Positions 8,952 through 18,502 of a stretch of DNA of 64,000 nucleotides are shown here, in pieces. The position numbers and the translations under genes are program-made. The stretch's first letter is position 1; each line of letters opens with the position of its first letter. The notes below the pieces were generated by a model. The model made no database searches. It saw nothing but the letters and a program-made list of their open reading frames with translations, and was not told the DNA's origin. The stretch comes from a virus: positions 33,646 to 97,645 of IMG/VR virus record IMGVR_UViG_3300028030_000005. One strand, 5' to 3'.

Positions 8952-11766
8952 AACTGAATTGCATTTTTCTGATAAAAAATTGCAGTACATCAGAATTTAA
9001 CTGCATATTTGATTTGTAATTGAATTTATTGCTCACCTTCCCTTTGGTAATTGTGTCGTAAACTCCTTGCTTCAAATTATCAATATTTACGATATTGAAG
9101 TATGATACTGAAATATTCTTTTCGACTCCCTTAATCTTTATTTTAACCGGAATTTCACGAATATATCGCTTGACCATTCCTCGCTCAACAGTCAACGTAG
9201 TAGTACGTTCGATGTTGTTATTTGAAATCGTTATATTATTGCTTACTGACTTAACATAGAACACTTCCTTAGTCGGTCGATAATATATCCAGTGACCTAT
9301 CTTGATTCTACGGTCACCATTCACAGTAATTGTACCTTCTCTTGTAAATGGTAGATAGATGTTACTTTCGACAATATAGCTCAATAATTGTGCTGCTTGT
9401 TCTGCGTATAGGTCTATTTGTTTGTTTTGATTTTTGTTGTTGAAAAAGTATTGATTGCTGTAATTTGACGTGACTTCGAGCAGTTTATTGCCAAATATCT
9501 GCGCGTATTCATCAAAATAAAGAGATGGTACGTGTCCTAATGATACGGTGTTTCCTGCAAAATTCCCTTTATCTGTTATTTTGTACCACGCATATGCTTC
9601 ATTACTAAATTGCAAATCCTCACGAATCACGTCGTCAGAATTGATGTTTATTATTCGTGGGAAATTCGCTGATGACTTAATAACCACTTCGTCAAGCTCT
9701 ATCCCTTGTTTTGGAATTAATAGGCCATCGTCAGTAACAATAATGTCTGATTTTCCTGTTTTTTTTGATTGAGTTTTTTGTTGTGATTGTTGAGTTTGTT
9801 TGTATTTATTTTTTTGTGTGGCAGTTGCTGTTCCTACAGTAGATTGGGTTGATTTGTATTGAGAAAAATCTCCCATATCATCAGCATCAATCTGATTAAT
9901 CATCGCCATTACAGCATCTTGTGTTACTGGCGGTTGTCTGAAATTTAGATAGTACTTGTCTCCATACGTATCTGCAAAAAACTCTACAAACGGTCTTTGA
10001 GCTATTTTTTGAAACAGCTGTAGAATATTGCCCTTTGGATTCATTATGCTATCGTCAATGATTCTTAACTGCCGTACATTATCGTCAACAAAAACTTTGA
10101 TAATCTGCCAAATTCCATTAGTACGTTTTGTTGACTTTATTAAATCGCTGGTAACCACTTGCGTTTTATTATTCCACTGACTGAATACCTCGTCAGGAAT
10201 GTAACCAATCGATGCTATACGATTAGTTATAAATTCTACTTGCTGTTGTATTGTTCTTGGAATAACCGCGCTTAATAATTTGAATTCGCCGTTTAACATT
10301 CGGTCCGATAATTTACCACCGTAAATACTTTGGCTGTGTCCGATGCTATAAGGATTAAAATAACTATTATCGTCAGTCAAAACTTTTATCAAATCTCTAC
10401 CGCGAATTGAAATTGATGATTCATTTGTTGCTGCTGTTATGTCCTTACCCACAACATCTACCATCGCAATCATATCATACCATTTGTTTGAAGGTATTTG
10501 GCTTGAATCATTGTCAATGTCTAATTCCTCAAACGATATTAGTAATAGGTCGTTCTGATGAATCAACTGCTGATAGTAAAATAGTGGTTGAGTATATTCG
10601 CTCGATACATTTTCTCCATCAGAATAAACTTTAGACTTATTGACACTACCCAAATTCACAACACCATTGTCTGTTTGTATTACAGTAGAGTCTGATATCT
10701 TTGCTGGTAGTGTAATTGAAAAGTTCCCTCCAGCATCGAGTGATATATTAGTCGTAGCACTAACAATATCGTTTGTAATGTTAATCCATCCAGGAAACCC
10801 TTGTAGGTGTAGAGCTCTTGACCACAACCAGATATTAAGTTGTGGATAAATTTGTTTTGCATCAACTCCTCTGTTATATATTGCTGGAACAAATCCAGGG
10901 TCGTTGGTTAAGTGACGTAATATCGGAGCAAAATATTGTATAGAGTTGCTTTTTGTAATCGTTATATTTGATTGTACCAGATTTTCAAGTGATATCCATT
11001 CTTGTTTTATATACACAACAGTTCCTACAGCGATTTTATAATCAAACTCAGAATCATATTCAATTTTATCTGATTGTTGTTTTCTTTGTTTATTCGACAG
11101 CGCATCATATATTCTGCGATGATTTGTCTTGTTTTTATAAGTAAATTGTAAAAATTGCTGCTTTTTCACAACAACATTGCGAAATCTGTCTGTTTTTAAC
11201 AACTCATCGACAGATATTGATTGAGATACTTGATATGGCGTCGTTTTTTCAGCTGTTGATTGAATGACTTTTACATCGTCGATGCTACTCTTTTCATTTT
11301 CGTCGTCACAAGCTGCTTGAAATAAGTTGGTTGGGTTTTGAATAATGTTGTTGAATCGCACTTCCAGATGAACGTGATTCGTTATTCCTTTGTATTTTTT
11401 GTAAAGATTTTCAGCCGTTCCTATCACATTACCAACTGCAATAGTTTGCCCAACCACAACGTTTGGTTTTGCGTATAAAATTTTAACAGTCACTCCTTTA
11501 GCACATCCCATTCCTTTAATGATAATAGAATCATATCTATTGTCGTCACTATATGCTTTTCCTACGTGGATGATTGTTCCTGGAATTGGCGAGCGAATGT
11601 CTTGTCCTGTATAGGTCACTATATCGATTCCTTTGTGAGCGCCCGGAACACTGACCCACTTACCATTGATTTTTCGCTTTCTACTGGCACCAAATGCGCC
11701 CGAACCCGCAGCATCTTTACCGCGGAATCGTTGATTTGGTACTATGTCGTGTAATATTGGTTTCAT
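8935..11766 (-). CDS. Baseplate hub protein fused to M23-type peptidase domain
   Basis: 943 residues. Residues 1-150 are an M23/LytM-type domain: H44-x3-D48 (GAHKGID), GTIIHVG, and H131-x-H133 (NHVHLEV). The usual extra catalytic His of a YxH motif is replaced by Lys (ILYAKP, around 100). The remaining about 790 residues look like a tail hub, with beta strands such as IKIGHWIYYRPTKEVFYVKS near the C-terminus. Such fusions let the tail tip open peptidoglycan during injection. It overlaps the next gene and abuts the tape measure gene, as hub genes do. The missing His raises the question of full activity. Confidence 0.82.
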   Translation of the reverse strand: MKPILHDIVPNQRFRGKDAAGSGAFGASRKRKINGKWVSVPGAHKGIDIVTYTGQDIRSPIPGTIIHVGKAYSDDNRYDSIIIKGMGCAKGVTVKILYAKPNVVVGQTIAVGNVIGTAENLYKKYKGITNHVHLEVRFNNIIQNPTNLFQAACDDENEKSSIDDVKVIQSTAEKTTPYQVSQSISVDELLKTDRFRNVVVKKQQFLQFTYKNKTNHRRIYDALSNKQRKQQSDKIEYDSEFDYKIAVGTVVYIKQEWISLENLVQSNITITKSNSIQYFAPILRHLTNDPGFVPAIYNRGVDAKQIYPQLNIWLWSRALHLQGFPGWINITNDIVSATTNISLDAGGNFSITLPAKISDSTVIQTDNGVVNLGSVNKSKVYSDGENVSSEYTQPLFYYQQLIHQNDLLLISFEELDIDNDSSQIPSNKWYDMIAMVDVVGKDITAATNESSISIRGRDLIKVLTDDNSYFNPYSIGHSQSIYGGKLSDRMLNGEFKLLSAVIPRTIQQQVEFITNRIASIGYIPDEVFSQWNNKTQVVTSDLIKSTKRTNGIWQIIKVFVDDNVRQLRIIDDSIMNPKGNILQLFQKIAQRPFVEFFADTYGDKYYLNFRQPPVTQDAVMAMINQIDADDMGDFSQYKSTQSTVGTATATQKNKYKQTQQSQQKTQSKKTGKSDIIVTDDGLLIPKQGIELDEVVIKSSANFPRIININSDDVIREDLQFSNEAYAWYKITDKGNFAGNTVSLGHVPSLYFDEYAQIFGNKLLEVTSNYSNQYFFNNKNQNKQIDLYAEQAAQLLSYIVESNIYLPFTREGTITVNGDRRIKIGHWIYYRPTKEVFYVKSVSNNITISNNNIERTTTLTVERGMVKRYIREIPVKIKIKGVEKNISVSYFNIVNIDNLKQGVYDTITKGKVSNKFNYKSNMQLNSDVLQFFIRKMQFSYGKKS

Positions 11767-13493
11767 TAATCGAGTTTACCTATTAATTGGTCGAGCTTGT
11801 GTACGATTTTTTCAACATCCTCTCCAATTGGCGATATTAAGTCCTTAAATTTTTCTGCAAAGTTCAATAATTCAGCTTGCGCTCCAGACGATGAACGCAA
11901 TGCTCGTCCTTTGTAATCAAGTTCGTGTGTTTTGGCTCCTAAATCAATATCATCCAATGATTTTGACCCTGATAATAGTGCCCAGATATCTTTCTTACGC
12001 ATACTACCGCCTGTCAAGCTGTCAAACAATAATGCTTGTGAGTTCAAGTCTCCTCCCGAACCCTTAACAAAATCAAATAATCCAGACAAATATCCCTTAC
12101 TCGCAACACCCTTCTCCATCTCCATTTGGAGTTCGAAATATGATTTGTTCGGATTTTTACGACGCAAGACATCGAATTTAATTGCTTGTGCTTCAGGAGA
12201 GCCAGCAGACGTTAATCCTGAATTCAATCTACGCATTGTATCGAATGTATAGTCGTCAGAATTAAAATTACCACCCATTCCGTATAGGTGCCTCATCAAT
12301 CCCATTGTTCCAGTTGTTGATGTAGCTCCAGATGACATTAATAAGCTGGTCTGAAAGTTAGCGAATCCTGACATAACTGCATCCATACGTGCCATATCAC
12401 TGCCATCTTTTCCAAACACACCAGTGCGATAAAGTGACGAGAATACTCGGGTCGTCAGTTGTTGAGAGTCTGATGTTCGTGCTAATACTCGCGTTAATTT
12501 TTCTAACGTCGTGATTGTTGATTGACTGGTTCCTGTTGATTTCTCTAATTCCAATGCATTCATTGTAGCGTCATATCCACCAGCACTTCTACCACGAGCT
12601 CTTATAATAGCAGGCATTGATTGAGAAAGGAAGTCCTCACGAGATACACCTAATCTGCGCGGACCATAATCTCCATATCCTGTCCTACCTATTCCTCCAT
12701 CAATAATATCGTCAACAGACATCCCTGATAATGCTGCTAATGACGTTGCGCTATTTTCGCGATTTGCTCTTATTGCTAATGCTCCGACAGATGCTCCAAT
12801 AATAGCTGTAATTGCGCCTAAAAACGGAAAATCATTCGCTTGTTCGAGTTCTTGATTGATGGCAGTTACTCCATCACTACTATTCGTAAATCTACGCGCA
12901 CTTTGCGCAGCACGAACATAAAACGGACTTCGACGTCCTCCCTTTCCTCCTCCGCCACTGCCTGAACCTGCAGATTGTTCGTCGTTTTCTTGTGAAAGAG
13001 AATCTGCTAATCCAATATATCCTTCTCCTGCATCTGCTAACATAGCTCTATCGAGCATAGCCTGTTCACGAATTGAATTTGATGTATCAGACTTAATCTC
13101 TTGTTGAGATGTTCGTTTGACTGTTTCAATTAATTCGCGAAGTAAATCAATCTGAATCTGGTCCTCTTTACTGGATTGACGTAATTCAGAGACTTGTTGT
13201 CTGTATTGTTGTTTAAGTGCTGATTGGTCAGCTCCTTCAACTTGAGAAAGTGATTGGTATCGTCTATCTATCGCAGCACGACGCTGCTTTGCTTCGAGTT
13301 TATTTCGCTGTTCGAGAAGTTTTATCTGCTGTTCTATATATTGAACAGACTCACGTGCATTTTGAGAATTTTGCTGAGCTTCTCTTATTAGCTCATCACC
13401 GAGCTCATTTGCTGATTGCCTTAGCTTAGACATTAGGTCAGCTACTCCATTATCTCTGGCACTAAAAACTATTTCCTTGCGAGTTGAGCTCAT
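11766..13493 (-). CDS. Tail tape measure protein
   Basis: 575 residues. An N-terminal coiled coil (about 15-150, rich in Gln, Arg, Glu), a Gly/Ser linker (about 173-187), a hydrophobic helical centre (FPFLGAITAIIGASVGAL) and a Gly/Ser/Met-rich C-terminal half. Gene order (tube, two chaperone-type genes, then this, then hub) is that of a tape measure protein, which sets tail length and is ejected with the DNA. At 575 residues it predicts a fairly short tail. It overlaps the chaperone gene by 4 bases and the hub stop by one. Confidence 0.82.
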   Translation of the reverse strand: MSSTRKEIVFSARDNGVADLMSKLRQSANELGDELIREAQQNSQNARESVQYIEQQIKLLEQRNKLEAKQRRAAIDRRYQSLSQVEGADQSALKQQYRQQVSELRQSSKEDQIQIDLLRELIETVKRTSQQEIKSDTSNSIREQAMLDRAMLADAGEGYIGLADSLSQENDEQSAGSGSGGGGKGGRRSPFYVRAAQSARRFTNSSDGVTAINQELEQANDFPFLGAITAIIGASVGALAIRANRENSATSLAALSGMSVDDIIDGGIGRTGYGDYGPRRLGVSREDFLSQSMPAIIRARGRSAGGYDATMNALELEKSTGTSQSTITTLEKLTRVLARTSDSQQLTTRVFSSLYRTGVFGKDGSDMARMDAVMSGFANFQTSLLMSSGATSTTGTMGLMRHLYGMGGNFNSDDYTFDTMRRLNSGLTSAGSPEAQAIKFDVLRRKNPNKSYFELQMEMEKGVASKGYLSGLFDFVKGSGGDLNSQALLFDSLTGGSMRKKDIWALLSGSKSLDDIDLGAKTHELDYKGRALRSSSGAQAELLNFAEKFKDLISPIGEDVEKIVHKLDQLIGKLD

Positions 13494-13888
13494 ATTATAA
13501 GTTCGTCTGATTCATCTTGAATATCTGTGATTGATATTTTATCATAAATATCGTCAATTTCATCGTTGGTCAGTTGTTGTTGGGTAGATTTTTTTAACCA
13601 CACTCCCCTACCTGGCACGTATTGTGATATTGGTTGCTGTTCATACAATAGCTGTTTGTAAAATCTATCCTCCTCCCATTCCATCCGCATATCAATTATT
13701 CGTGTGTTGCGATGCTGTTCACTGTTTAGCGCAACTTTATACTTTTCTCTCCACCAACGGTCTATTGGATATAACTGATTCCACCTGACAATAAAATCAC
13801 GCAAATGTTGTGATGTAAATGCAGCGACGTCCCTCTTTAATTCAGAAGGACGTCGCATATTTGGCTTTATTAGATTATTTGTTCTCAC
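13490..13888 (-). CDS. Tail assembly chaperone-like protein 2
   Basis: Up to 132 residues from a GTG at 13888; an ATG ten codons in (13858) is the alternative start. Charged and helical, with paired Trp residues (IVRWNQLYPIDRWW) and an acidic end. It overlaps the preceding chaperone gene by 14 bases and lies one step before the tape measure gene, the position of gpGT-type or Mu gp42-type chaperones. The overlapping frame is one base ahead, so a fusion by frameshifting is conceivable, but I see no clear slippery heptamer. Confidence 0.6.
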   Translation of the reverse strand: MRTNNLIKPNMRRPSELKRDVAAFTSQHLRDFIVRWNQLYPIDRWWREKYKVALNSEQHRNTRIIDMRMEWEEDRFYKQLLYEQQPISQYVPGRGVWLKKSTQQQLTNDEIDDIYDKISITDIQDESDELII

Positions 13889-14252
13889 CTTCGTCCTTAG
13901 TTTCTACATCTCGAAGTGCTTTGGTAAATTGTTCAAACCACGGAACAAATTGTTGTTTATATGCTTTTTTTAACTCGGCTAAATCAAATGGGTCGAGCTC
14001 TCTCCACGAATTGACTGCAAGGTCCTTCATTAATTGTGGTACCAATATTGATAAATAGGCAAACATATCAATATTATCGAGATTGTATTCAGCCCAAACA
14101 GTTCTGTTATTCAGCACATCTCCATACCGGCCATTGGCTAAAACAGCCTTCATTTCCTCTACATCCCACAATTGTCCTGCTGTAGGAGTTTTAACGTGAT
14201 ATGTGTTGTCTTTGATTGTTAATTGTAACGGTGTTCTTAAATTTACGTTCAT
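13875..14252 (-). CDS. Tail assembly chaperone-like protein 1
   Basis: 125 residues: a short beta start (LTIKDNTYHVKTPTAGQL), helices, and an acidic/lysine tail (ETKDEGENK). Size and position, between the tube gene and the tape measure gene with a second small overlapping gene, match tail assembly chaperones that coat the tape measure protein while the tube polymerises. I see no sequence signature that would prove the family. Confidence 0.65.
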   Translation of the reverse strand: MNVNLRTPLQLTIKDNTYHVKTPTAGQLWDVEEMKAVLANGRYGDVLNNRTVWAEYNLDNIDMFAYLSILVPQLMKDLAVNSWRELDPFDLAELKKAYKQQFVPWFEQFTKALRDVETKDEGENK

Positions 14253-14271
14253 TTTGTTTTATTTTAACGGT

Positions 14272-14754
14272 TTATTTTGAATATATCATCGGAGTCAAAT
14301 ATGTGAAGTCTTGATTGTGTCCACTGATTTGACCTTCACTGATTGTTAGTCCTTCACGGTCTATAAAAGCCTGATTAATTGTTGCGTGCTTTTTCAATTT
14401 TGATTTGATTAGTCCGGTTTGCGGGTCAATAAAATCTTTGGTTTTTTTGAAAACCACAACGTCAATTCCGTCCTCTTGTAACAGCATATTGTCGACGAAC
14501 TCTTGTACAGAACCGGCAGTTCGTTTTATAGCGTCAGGAAGTCCTGTTTTTCGAAAATCGATTTCATAAAATTCAGCAGAGATATTTCCATTGAATTCTA
14601 ATGCAGGCACCTCTGATGCGTTGAGTTCTCCGATTCCACTAACACGACCTCGTCTGTAAGTTTCTGTTATTCGAAGGTTTTTCATCTTACCGACTGTAAT
14701 TCCTTTAACCTTAATCAAAGCTAATGGTGCGGTTAAAACTTTTTTATCTGACAT
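14272..14754 (-). CDS. Tail tube protein
   Basis: 160 residues of mostly beta character, with the opening ALIKVKGITVGKMKNL, RRGRVSGIGELN and EFNGNISAEFYEI typical of myovirus tube proteins of the gp19/XkdM type. Directly follows the sheath gene (13 bases apart) and precedes the chaperone genes. Forms the hexameric rings of the inner tail tube through which the genome passes. Confidence 0.85.
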   Translation of the reverse strand: MSDKKVLTAPLALIKVKGITVGKMKNLRITETYRRGRVSGIGELNASEVPALEFNGNISAEFYEIDFRKTGLPDAIKRTAGSVQEFVDNMLLQEDGIDVVVFKKTKDFIDPQTGLIKSKLKKHATINQAFIDREGLTISEGQISGHNQDFTYLTPMIYSK

Positions 14755-14766
14755 TTTTAACGTTTT

Positions 14767-16383
14767 TTAGTTTAAGTTGGGGTCTAATATCAATCCTGTG
14801 AAAAATAACTTATTTACTTCGAAATTTGGAACGAATCCATAATCGATACAATAAGCATCTTGTTTTATCTCAACGGTTATATCTTGATATGATAATATCA
14901 GATTGTCTTGCGTTGATGTTGCTGTTCTTTTGTTTAAATAAGAATCGACCCATTCCGCTACCACTTCCGGAGACAATGTAGCTCTGTTTGGACCTTGTTG
15001 TTGATTTCCAAGTAGGTCAATTTTCGCATTGACGATTATTTCTTTGTTTAATTGAGCGGCAATTCTCATCAATTGCCAACTGTGAGAAGTACCGTCAGGA
15101 TTTACAACGTTTTTGTTATTTTTAAGCGTTGTAATTCCTTGTGTGATTACAAAAGAGTTTAAATCGTCGTCGTAGTGTGTAGTCAATACACCATTATCGA
15201 GAGCAAGCGTCAATTCTTTATCGTTCATTTTATGACGCTCACCTGCATATGCTAACGCCTTAAATGTTGGTGGTGTTTGTGGTGGTAATCCTGCGACTCT
15301 ACCGAGCACATAAGCAGCGTGATATTTACTGTTTTTAATCCACTCACCCATATTGATGTTATTTTCAATACATCCTGCGTGAACCACAACAGCTTTCTCG
15401 CTATTCAGTGTGTTTGCTGCTGTTATTGATTGAGAGTGGAATGTGTTTCTGTCATTTCCTCCACCAACAATAATAGTTTTGTCGAAACGAGCTTCTTGAT
15501 GTACGTGTGCGAGAATTTTTAAATTATCTACACTAACTGCATCCGCTTCACTATCTAAACTCAAAATATTCGAATAATCAAGATTTTTGACAGCATCAAG
15601 TACATCATCAATTCTGTCAGTATTATAAGTTTGAGTTGCTCCTGCAAATAACTGATATCCTGCTAATGACGTAATGTCTGCTGCAACGATTGCTCCTCCT
15701 GTTGTTGAAATCAGTTTGAAGTTGTTGTTGAAATCATAATCGACTGATGCCCAATCAGCAAATTCGCTGATATCCGCTATCTCCGGACTCGAAGCTATTA
15801 ATACCGGCTGAACGTCGTTTTGAGATATTCCATCGTATAAAACGCCATTTTCATCAACTCCTTTATATCCACCTCTCCAAAATTTGAATCTGAACTTGTT
15901 TGTATCAACAGTACCTGCTTCTAATGTGACAGCAAATCCTGTTTGTAATTGTCCTACCTGGACATCTCCATTTGCTGTAAGTCCTTCGTGCTTGGTTTTT
16001 AACGCAATGCTACCATTTGTTAAGTTTAGTGTTAAACTTGCAGCGGTTGTTTTTAGCGCGCGAACATACCACAAAACAGATACTCCAGGATATCCAGGAC
16101 CGTTCGGTCTGAATAGTGGCTTAGCTAAGTCATACAACTCACCTCCACCAACAAATTTTCTAAAATCGCGAATATTGTCGAATCCATAGATTGAATCTTG
16201 TCCTTGTGAGAATTCGCCATCAATTCCTGCACCTCCACCATATTTACTTGTATCATCTTTGTCGATGATTAGCACATTGCCGTAAGACAATTTTAACGGT
16301 GGATTATTTACTCCTGACGATATTTTTGAATAACTACCGGGTAGTTTAATCAATTTTCCGTTGAAAATGTATTCTGTTGCCAT
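14767..16383 (-). CDS. Tail sheath protein
   Basis: 538 residues. Starts with a beta domain (YGNVLIIDKDD, FGG-like loop with GGGELYDLA), has a central variable region, and ends with the conserved sheath core: RVAGLPPQTPPTFKAL, a 'GVLTTHYDDDL.SFVITQGITT' strand pair, then WQLMRIAAQLNKEI and a C-terminal beta strand used for inter-subunit weaving. It is the contractile outer tail layer, so the virion is a myovirus. Followed by the tube gene. Confidence 0.93.
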   Translation of the reverse strand: MATEYIFNGKLIKLPGSYSKISSGVNNPPLKLSYGNVLIIDKDDTSKYGGGAGIDGEFSQGQDSIYGFDNIRDFRKFVGGGELYDLAKPLFRPNGPGYPGVSVLWYVRALKTTAASLTLNLTNGSIALKTKHEGLTANGDVQVGQLQTGFAVTLEAGTVDTNKFRFKFWRGGYKGVDENGVLYDGISQNDVQPVLIASSPEIADISEFADWASVDYDFNNNFKLISTTGGAIVAADITSLAGYQLFAGATQTYNTDRIDDVLDAVKNLDYSNILSLDSEADAVSVDNLKILAHVHQEARFDKTIIVGGGNDRNTFHSQSITAANTLNSEKAVVVHAGCIENNINMGEWIKNSKYHAAYVLGRVAGLPPQTPPTFKALAYAGERHKMNDKELTLALDNGVLTTHYDDDLNSFVITQGITTLKNNKNVVNPDGTSHSWQLMRIAAQLNKEIIVNAKIDLLGNQQQGPNRATLSPEVVAEWVDSYLNKRTATSTQDNLILSYQDITVEIKQDAYCIDYGFVPNFEVNKLFFTGLILDPNLN

Positions 16384-16386
16384 AAA

Positions 16387-16563
16387 TTACTTTTTTTCAA
16401 TTATTTTTTTGCGAACAAACTCTGCTTTCCATTTTTCAAGAGTCTGCAATTGCTTTCCATACAACTTTGCAACAGCAAAGATGTTTCTATTGCCCAGACC
16501 TAATGTTTGAGCGGCGGTAGATGCAGTTATTGTAACATCTTTTTTTGTATTGTTATTCGCCAT
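16387..16563 (-). CDS. Small conserved-looking protein (58 aa) before the sheath gene
   Basis: ATG 16563, TAA 16387. Overlaps the upstream gene's stop by 11 bases and ends 3 bases before the sheath start, so it is part of the tail operon. Basic and helical; TAAQTLGLGNRNIFAVAKLYG looks like a possible helix-turn-helix-type helical pair. No family recognised. The coding look (spacing, coupling, biased composition) is good for its size. Confidence 0.65.
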   Translation of the reverse strand: MANNNTKKDVTITASTAAQTLGLGNRNIFAVAKLYGKQLQTLEKWKAEFVRKKIIEKK

Positions 16564-17218
16564 CGTTAATGATTTTATTTGATTTACATAAAATTATGTC
16601 AGCAATGTTTTCGCTTCCCCACCACCTCGGAACCTCTACTTCATAGAAAAACGAGATACCTATGCTACGCATAAAAATATTTTCAGGGACAAGGTCCGAA
16701 TTTATTCTCAATTCTTGACCGGTTAGTGTAGCATTTTGCAATCCAGATAGTGATAATGTTTCTAATACAGTAATCAATCCTGCTCTAATCAGATGATACA
16801 TCAACAACACCTCTGCGCTGTTATCGCTGGTAATTACCAATTGAAATGTTGATTGAAAATTTTTTCTATATGCTACTGAGCTTCCTGACATTAATTCAAA
16901 TAACGTATCGCTATCTGACTCATCATTTGATAGCGTACCGTTTGTTTGATTTTCACTCGGAATAGTTATATGTACAGTTGGAATTCGAGCTCTTTCTGCA
17001 TCAAATGCTGTTCTTACTTCTATTTTACGTGGATGCTCTTGTTCTCTGGTAAACAAATCAATCGCTTGTTCGAGATACTCACGTTTTTCGTCCACAACGC
17101 TATCGAAATAATGATGTAATAACGTTTTACTTTTATCAGTAGCTGATATGTAATCGTTTTTAATGTGCTTCAATAACGCCTCTACTATATGCCTTAAAAT
17201 AACTTCTGGTATTATCAT
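16553..17218 (-). CDS. Putative tail terminator/neck protein
   Basis: 221 residues with helical N-terminus and a C-terminal beta domain (FMRSIGISFFYEVEVPRWW). The size and the place between the head-closure/gp10-like genes and the sheath gene suggest the tail terminator or a tail completion protein capping the tube and sheath. No motif decides this. Overlaps the next gene by 11 bases and the previous by 4. Confidence 0.6.
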   Translation of the reverse strand: MIIPEVILRHIVEALLKHIKNDYISATDKSKTLLHHYFDSVVDEKREYLEQAIDLFTREQEHPRKIEVRTAFDAERARIPTVHITIPSENQTNGTLSNDESDSDTLFELMSGSSVAYRKNFQSTFQLVITSDNSAEVLLMYHLIRAGLITVLETLSLSGLQNATLTGQELRINSDLVPENIFMRSIGISFFYEVEVPRWWGSENIADIILCKSNKIINDGE

Positions 17219-17979
17219 AATCCTAAATGTGCTAAGTAACTATCTATTGCGACATCAACAATATGTGGAACGTCCGTTTTTTGTAACGCTTTTTCGGCTA
17301 ATTTTTTTGGTTGAAATCCTGGATGAATCCATCTGTCCGCATCTGAATTTACGCTAACGCGCCTAAACATTACATATCCACCCCCCTTATTGCTTCCTAA
17401 TCCTTCATATATTGATGTCATTGCTGTTCCTTTCGGTATTGATGTCATTGCTCCACTCTTTAACTTTCTACGCAGAGTTGCTGATTGCGGAATGTGATAT
17501 TTTGTTGGAATGTCAGATAGTGACAACTGAGCTTTGCCTTGTAGAGCCTTTGCTTTTTGATGTATTATCGTCGGCATTACTCCTGCAAATGCATTGTTTT
17601 CTCCTAATGACGATGGTATTGCAAATCGAAATCCTATTGTCAAGTACGGCAATCCATTTTTAGTGTATTTTACTTTCCTACTTGACAAAAATCCGCGTTT
17701 CATATCGAACTCACTCGCTCCCATTTCAAGTGCGTTTGCAATCCAAACTGCCGGATTGAGATATACTACTCCGGTAAATTTATCACGCTTTTCAACTTGT
17801 ATTGCTTGTCGATACTGCTCTCGTGTACTTTTTAACGTTGTTTTTGCTTGCGTATCCCAATTGCGCGCAAATTGCGCTGTTACCTCATCGACAACAAATT
17901 CCAACATATCATCAACTTCTTTTTGTGAGAGTTGAAATTCCGCTGATATATCTCTTGTGTCGATGGATAAGTCTATCAT
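17215..17979 (-). CDS. Neck/tail completion protein, gp10-like
   Basis: 254 residues. The C-terminal segment FRRVSVNSDADRWIHPGF followed by KKLAEKAL is characteristic of HK97 gp10-type neck/tail completion proteins, which end in W-x-HPG-x2 and an amphipathic helix. The rest is charged and soluble. It probably links the head completion proteins to the tail. Coupled by ATGA to the small membrane gene upstream and by a 4-base overlap to the next gene. Confidence 0.72.
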   Translation of the reverse strand: MIDLSIDTRDISAEFQLSQKEVDDMLEFVVDEVTAQFARNWDTQAKTTLKSTREQYRQAIQVEKRDKFTGVVYLNPAVWIANALEMGASEFDMKRGFLSSRKVKYTKNGLPYLTIGFRFAIPSSLGENNAFAGVMPTIIHQKAKALQGKAQLSLSDIPTKYHIPQSATLRRKLKSGAMTSIPKGTAMTSIYEGLGSNKGGGYVMFRRVSVNSDADRWIHPGFQPKKLAEKALQKTDVPHIVDVAIDSYLAHLGL

Positions 17980-18140
17980 CGTCGCTTCGAAATTATCTTA
18001 CCGAGATGTGTGATTGTCATTACAGCAGATATCATAAATGTCAAATATATCCATCCGTTGTACGGGTACAATTTATTCAGATACATTGTTGTTCCCAGCA
18101 CTGCAGCTGATATGATTGTAATTATTGTATTCCTTTTCAT
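17976..18140 (-). CDS. Small membrane protein (54 aa, two hydrophobic segments)
   Basis: ATG 18140, TGA 17976. Two hydrophobic stretches (IITIISAAVLGTTMYL and WIYLTFMISAVMTIT) separated by a short polar turn (NKLYPYNG), with a basic end (KIISKRR): a two-pass hairpin. Overlaps the ATG of the next gene (ATGA) and the end of the preceding membrane gene. No family recognised; could be a holin/antiholin-type hairpin or another membrane peptide. Confidence 0.65.
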   Translation of the reverse strand: MKRNTIITIISAAVLGTTMYLNKLYPYNGWIYLTFMISAVMTITHLGKIISKRR

Positions 18141-18502
18141 AACAATATAATTATCAAGTTAAATATCCATAAAATGGCGCTAATTATTGACCATATTACA
18201 ATTAATTTTTTCTTTAATGCAGGTTCATTTTGTCCTACATAAAACAAATCTTTTTTCCAGACCCACGAAAAATGCCTATCAAACAGAACAGCTCTCGATA
18301 ATACTACAAAAGTACCAAATTGCCATCCTACATTAATCCACATTAAGATAGCAAATGAGAGATGAAACCAAACGTCCCACTGGTGCCATTTGATGTTGTG
18401 TTCACTATCTTTACTGTCTTTCGATACGTGATAATCGTGATACACTTCTATCACAAAGTACATCGTAAAAACAATCAGAATATTTGCTATTTTTATCAAC
18501 AT
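18137..18502 (-). CDS. Membrane protein, three predicted spans
   Basis: 121 residues with hydrophobic stretches near the N-terminus (ANILIVFTMYFVI), the centre (WFHLSFAILMWINVGW) and the C-terminus (LIVIWSIISAILWIFNLIIILL). His- and Asp-rich polar loop between the first two (YHDYHVSKDSKDSEHN). Sits in an island of two membrane genes inside the neck operon. Function unknown; membrane proteins here may serve infection or lysis rather than assembly. Confidence 0.7.
   Translation of the reverse strand: MLIKIANILIVFTMYFVIEVYHDYHVSKDSKDSEHNIKWHQWDVWFHLSFAILMWINVGWQFGTFVVLSRAVLFDRHFSWVWKKDLFYVGQNEPALKKKLIVIWSIISAILWIFNLIIILL

Noticed and set aside
12270-12290. Fourth copy of the 25-bp repeat
   Set aside because: Only about ten bases (TATAGGTGCC) match, inside the tape measure coding region; chance.
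13875-13888. Programmed frameshift fusing the two tail chaperone genes
   Set aside because: The genes overlap by 14 bases and a GTG start is present, but I see no clear slippery sequence; independent or coupled starts explain the layout.
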